NCBI GenBank assembly: GCA_009823395.1
Contig: CM020518.1
Span: forward strand, 12,148,501 to 12,212,500
Origin: Thamnaconus septentrionalis
Taxonomy: Eukaryota > Chordata > Actinopteri > Tetraodontiformes > Monacanthidae
Direction of reading: 5' to 3'
DNA length: 64,000 nucleotides
How positions within the stretch are numbered: the first letter of the stretch is position 1; the number at the start of each line of letters is the position of its first letter. Positions 60,410 to 64,000 of this stretch are shown in pieces. The notes beneath the pieces are model-generated. The model was not told the origin of the DNA. It made no database searches and saw only the letters and a program-made list of their open reading frames with translations. The position numbers and the translations under genes were made by a program.

Positions 60410-63076
60410 CTTCTTCTTCTTCATCCGCTTATCCGGGGTCGGGTCGCGGGGGCAGCAGCCTCAGCAGAGATGCCCAGACCTCCCTGGCCCCAGTCACCTC
60501 CTCCAGCTCATCCGGTGGGACCCCAAGGCGTTCCCAGGCCAGCCGGGAGACATAGTCCTCCAGCGTGTCCTGGGTCTTCCCGAGGCCTCCTCCCGGTGGG
60601 ACATGCCGGAACACCTGCCCAGGGGAGGCGTCCAGGAGGCATCCGGAACAGATGCCCAAGCCACCTCAGCTGGCCCCTCTCGATCGCGGAGGAGCAGCGG
60701 CTCTCTCCGAGCTCCTCCCGGGTGACTGAGCTTCTCACCCTGTCCCTCAGGGTGCGCCCAGCCACCCCTGCGGAGGAAACTCATTTCGCCGCTTGTATTC
60801 GCGATCTCGTTCTTTCGGTCACTACCCAATGCTCGTGACCATAGGTGAGGGTGGGAGCGTAGATCGACCAGTAAATCGAGAGCCTCGCCTTCGGCTTAGC
60901 TCCTTCTTCACCACGACGGACGGTACAGCGACCGCATCACTGCAGACGCTGCACCGATCCGCCTGTCGATCTCACGCTCCATCCTCCCTCACTCGTGAAC
61001 AAGACCCGAGATACTTGAACTCCTCCACCTGAGGCAGGATCTCCCCACCGACCCGGAGAGGACAAACCACCTTTTTCGGTCGAGAACCATGGCCTCGGAC
61101 TTGGAGGTGCTGATTCTCATCCCAGCCGCTTCACACTCGGCTGCAAACCGCCCAGTGCACATTGGAGGTCCTGGCTCGATGAAGCCAACACGACCACATC
61201 ATCCGCAAAAAGCAGAGCGCAATCATGTGGTTCCCGAACCAGACTCCCTCCGCCCCTGGCTGCGCCTAGAAATTCTGTCCATGAAAATAATGAACAGAAC
61301 CGGTGACAAAGGGCAGCCCTGCCGAGTCCAACACGCACTGGGAACAGATCCGACTTACTGCCGGCAATGCGAACCAGACTCCTGCTCCGATCATACAGGG
61401 ACCGACGGCCCTTAACAGAGGGCCCCGGACCCCATACTCCTGGAGCACCCCCCACAAGACGCGTCGCGGGACACGGTCGAACGCCTTCTCCAGATCCACA
61501 AAACACATGTAGACTGGTTGGGCGAACTCCCATGAACCCTCGAGCACCCGGCGGAGAGTATGGAGCTGGTCCAGTGTTCCACGACCCGGACGGAACCCGC
61601 ACTGTTCCTCCTGAATCCGAGGTTCGACTATCGGCCGTATCCTCCTTTCCAGCACCCTGGAATAGACTTTACCGGGAGGCTGAGGAGTGTGATCCCTCTA
61701 TAATTGGAGCACACCCTCCGATCCCCCCTTTTAAAAGAGGGACCACCACCCGGTCTGCCAGTCCAGAGGCACTGTCCCCGACCACCACGCGATGTTACAG
61801 AGGCGTGTCAGCCACGACAGTCCCTGCACATCCAGAGACTTGAGGTACTCGGGCGGATCTCATCCACCCAGAGCCTTGCCACCAAGGAGTTTCCTGACTA
61901 CCTCGGTGACTTGGCTTGGGTGATGGACAAGTCCTCCCCGGGTCCCCGCCTCTGCTTCCTCCACGGAAGAGGCGTGGCAGGCGGGATTGAGGAGATCCTC
62001 AGTATTCCTTCCACCGCGGACAACATCCCCAGTCGAAGTCAACAGCTCCCCACCTGCACCATAAACAGTGTCGGTGGCGAACTGCTTCCCCTCCTGAGGC
62101 GCCGAGCGGTTTGCCAGAACTTCTTGAGGCCGACCGAAAGTCCTCCTCCATGGCCTCCCGAACTCCTCCCAAGCCCGGGTTTTGCCTCCGCCACCGCCCG
62201 CGCTGCTGCTGCACGCAGCCTGCGGTACCCGTCAGCTGCTTCCGGGGTCCCACGAGCCAACATGGCTCGATGGGACTCCTTCTTCAGCTTGACGGCATCC
62301 CTTACTTCCGGTGTCCACCACGGGTTCGGGATACCGCCACGACAGGCACCGGAGACCTTACGACCACAACTACGAGCAGCTGCGTTAACAATAGAGGTGG
62401 AGAACATGGTCCATTCGGACTCAATGTCTCCAACCTCCCCGAATCTGGGAGAAGCTCTCCCGGAGGTGGGAGTTGAAGACCGCACTGACAGAGGGCTCGA
62501 CCAGGCGTTCCCAACAGACCCTCACAATACGTTTGGGCCTGCCGGGTCTTTCGGTCTCCTCCCCGCCAGCGGATCCAACTCACCACCAGGTAGTGATCAG
62601 TTGACAGCTCCGCCCCTCTCTTCACCCGAGTGTCCAAGACACAGGGACGGAGGTCAGGCGACACGACCACAAAGTCGATCATCGACCTCCGCCCCAGGGC
62701 ATCCTGATGCCAAGTGCACCGTGGACACCCCTGTGCTTTCGAACATGGTGTTTGTCACGGACAAGCTGTGACTAGCACAGAAGTCCAGCAACAAAACACC
62801 ATTCGGGTTCAGATCAGGGAGGCCGTTCCTCCCAATCACGCCTCTCCAGGTCACACTGTCGCTGCCCACATGTGCGTTGAAGTCCCCCAGCAAAACAACG
62901 GAGTCCCCAGTCGGAGCACCATCCAGCACCCCTCCCAAGGACTCCAAGAAGGCCGGGTACTCTGCACTGCCATTCGGGCCATAGGCCGAAATGACAGTGA
63001 GAGACCTGTCCCCAACCCGAAGGCGCAGGGACGCGACCCTCTCGCTCACCGGGGTAAACTCGTAAACTCCAACACA
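60410..63076 (-). mobile_element. 5'-truncated Rex3 (RTE-clade) LINE with 12-bp target duplication
   Basis: Read on the minus strand. It opens inside the endonuclease domain ([24 protein letters not shown] near 62880, then STDHYLVVSW near 62600). It continues through the linker (WWTPEVRDAVKLKKESHRA) and the reverse transcriptase (EEQCGFRPGRGTLDQL, CFVDLEKAFDRVPRRVLW, LLFADDVVVLAS), and ends in the usual C-terminal region (RWLGHLFRMPPGRLP, SRLAWERLGVPP). The 3' end is GGATAAGCGGATGAAGAAG. The plus-strand string CGGTGACAAAGGGCAGCCCTG-type sequence near 61301 is characteristic of Rex3. CAGATATTACAT flanks it (60398-60409 and 63077-63088). Several frameshifts and stops interrupt the frame, so it is inactive. 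Confidence 0.9.
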
Positions 63077-63088
63077 CAGATATTACAT

Positions 63089-64000
63089 TATCATTGGAAA
63101 TCCAGTTCTCGCCGTACAGCTCCAGGACTTTTTGCATTACGGTCGTTTCACTTCTATTATTGTGTTTTGTCTAAGATGCTGTTGTGGCTGCTGAGCGTTT
63201 TGAACCAACAAGCGTTTTGGCGGAACTCTTTGTCTATTTTCTGCTCTACTTTTGCTCAATGCTGAACTGGAACCTTTGGGATGTCGGATCTCAAATGAAT
63301 TAAAAAGATGCCGTTCCTCCAAGTGCCCACTATGTGTGAACAGTTGTCTTCTCGCTGGTCTCAGACAATACGTTAGAGAAGGATTATCCATTAATGCTCA
63401 GTTATATAGCATCGTTCATGGTCTGATGCATCACCGCTTCAGACTAATGAATGAAATTGGCTGTGGGCGGCAATGTAATGACGCTTCATCTCATTACATC
63501 ACGTATTTTTTGTTACTGTTTGCAGTGCTGATTTCCTTCTGTGTGTGTTTTTCCTTAGGTAAGCAGATTGCTGCTGTTTGGCCTCTTATCTGCCATCCAC
63601 TTGGATTCAGGCGCTTAAGTCCTAAATGACAAGGTATGTAATCCATCAGTGTCCCCCTGTAACGTCCCAATGCTATCGATTCATTACTGCTCGCCCTGGT
63701 GTTATCACTTTGCATTGCCGCCGCTGCTATCTTGCGGTTCCCGTGGCAATTTGTTCCCGAGAATAGGATTTTATTTTGGTGGAAGCGAATTTGCTCACAA
63801 GTGCTGCGGCTGCAGCTCTCATAGAATGGATGACGCAGAAGATGGGTCCAAGTCTCAACACGAAACAGTGAGAGGGCCCAACCCTTTTTCCCCCGGGCCA
63901 AAATACACGGCACATGTGCCAAAGTACATGTTCCCAATATTAAAAACAAAAAACAAATCCAAATTAGCAAAGCATTGTAGGTTATGCTTCTTGATAAAAT
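63089..64000. other. Non-coding DNA without recognised features
   Basis: After the Rex3 insertion the old sequence resumes (duplicated CAGATATTACAT then TATCATTGG). No exon of erbin or any other gene is seen. Some open frames of 84-158 residues exist on both strands but resemble no family. Confidence 0.5.

Noticed and set aside
61704..62771. Plus-strand open frame of 355 residues
   Set aside because: It is the antisense of the Rex3 LINE coding region, which is open on the other strand by composition.

Overview
This is nuclear DNA from a teleost fish, probably a percomorph. The genes have many GT-AG introns of moderate size, vertebrate orthologues are recognisable, and the repeats are typical of fish: a Rex3 LINE of the RTE clade, hAT and Harbinger-type non-autonomous elements, a tRNA-derived SINE and long (CA)n runs. 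No prokaryotic, viral or CRISPR feature was seen. I assembled the exons by hand from splice sites and reading phase, and compared products with remembered vertebrate families. No search was run.

Layout. (1) 1-22,450, plus strand: a TNF-receptor-superfamily death receptor closest to the TRAIL receptors (tnfrsf10b-like). It has 10 coding exons, a 11.9-kb first intron and a 2.8-kb 3' UTR. (2) 22,450-26,550: intergenic, with one interspersed repeat and a (GAT)n run. (3) 26,554-35,791, plus: trappc13, 13 coding exons, one of them an 18-nt microexon. (4) 37,090-41,155, minus: sgtb, 10 coding exons, tail-to-tail with trappc13, with a likely untranslated first exon near 42,500. (5) 42,630-44,540: a decayed hAT transposon with a broken ZBED-like transposase, lying between the divergent sgtb and nln promoters. 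(6) 44,820-50,888, plus: nln (neurolysin), 13 coding exons. (7) About 51,550-52,266, plus: a GC-rich region ending in a strong donor, which synteny suggests is the untranslated first exon of erbin. The rest of the window (52,267-64,000) would then be its first intron, holding hAT, Harbinger and Rex3 insertions.

Function and context. The order trappc13(+) sgtb(-) nln(+) erbin(+) matches human 5q12.3, so the right half is an old conserved block. The genes are unrelated housekeeping functions: vesicle tethering, a TPR co-chaperone, a zinc oligopeptidase and a polarity scaffold. The death receptor is not part of that human block (human TNFRSF10 genes are on 8p21), so its adjacency is a fish arrangement or an ancestral linkage lost in mammals.

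I did not find a new biological system. The points most worth a second look are the trappc13 microexon, the NRF1-like promoter sequence present on both sides of the hAT insertion between sgtb and nln, the long foldback and palindrome-rich repeat in sgtb, and several insertions whose ends are fixed by perfect target-site duplications.
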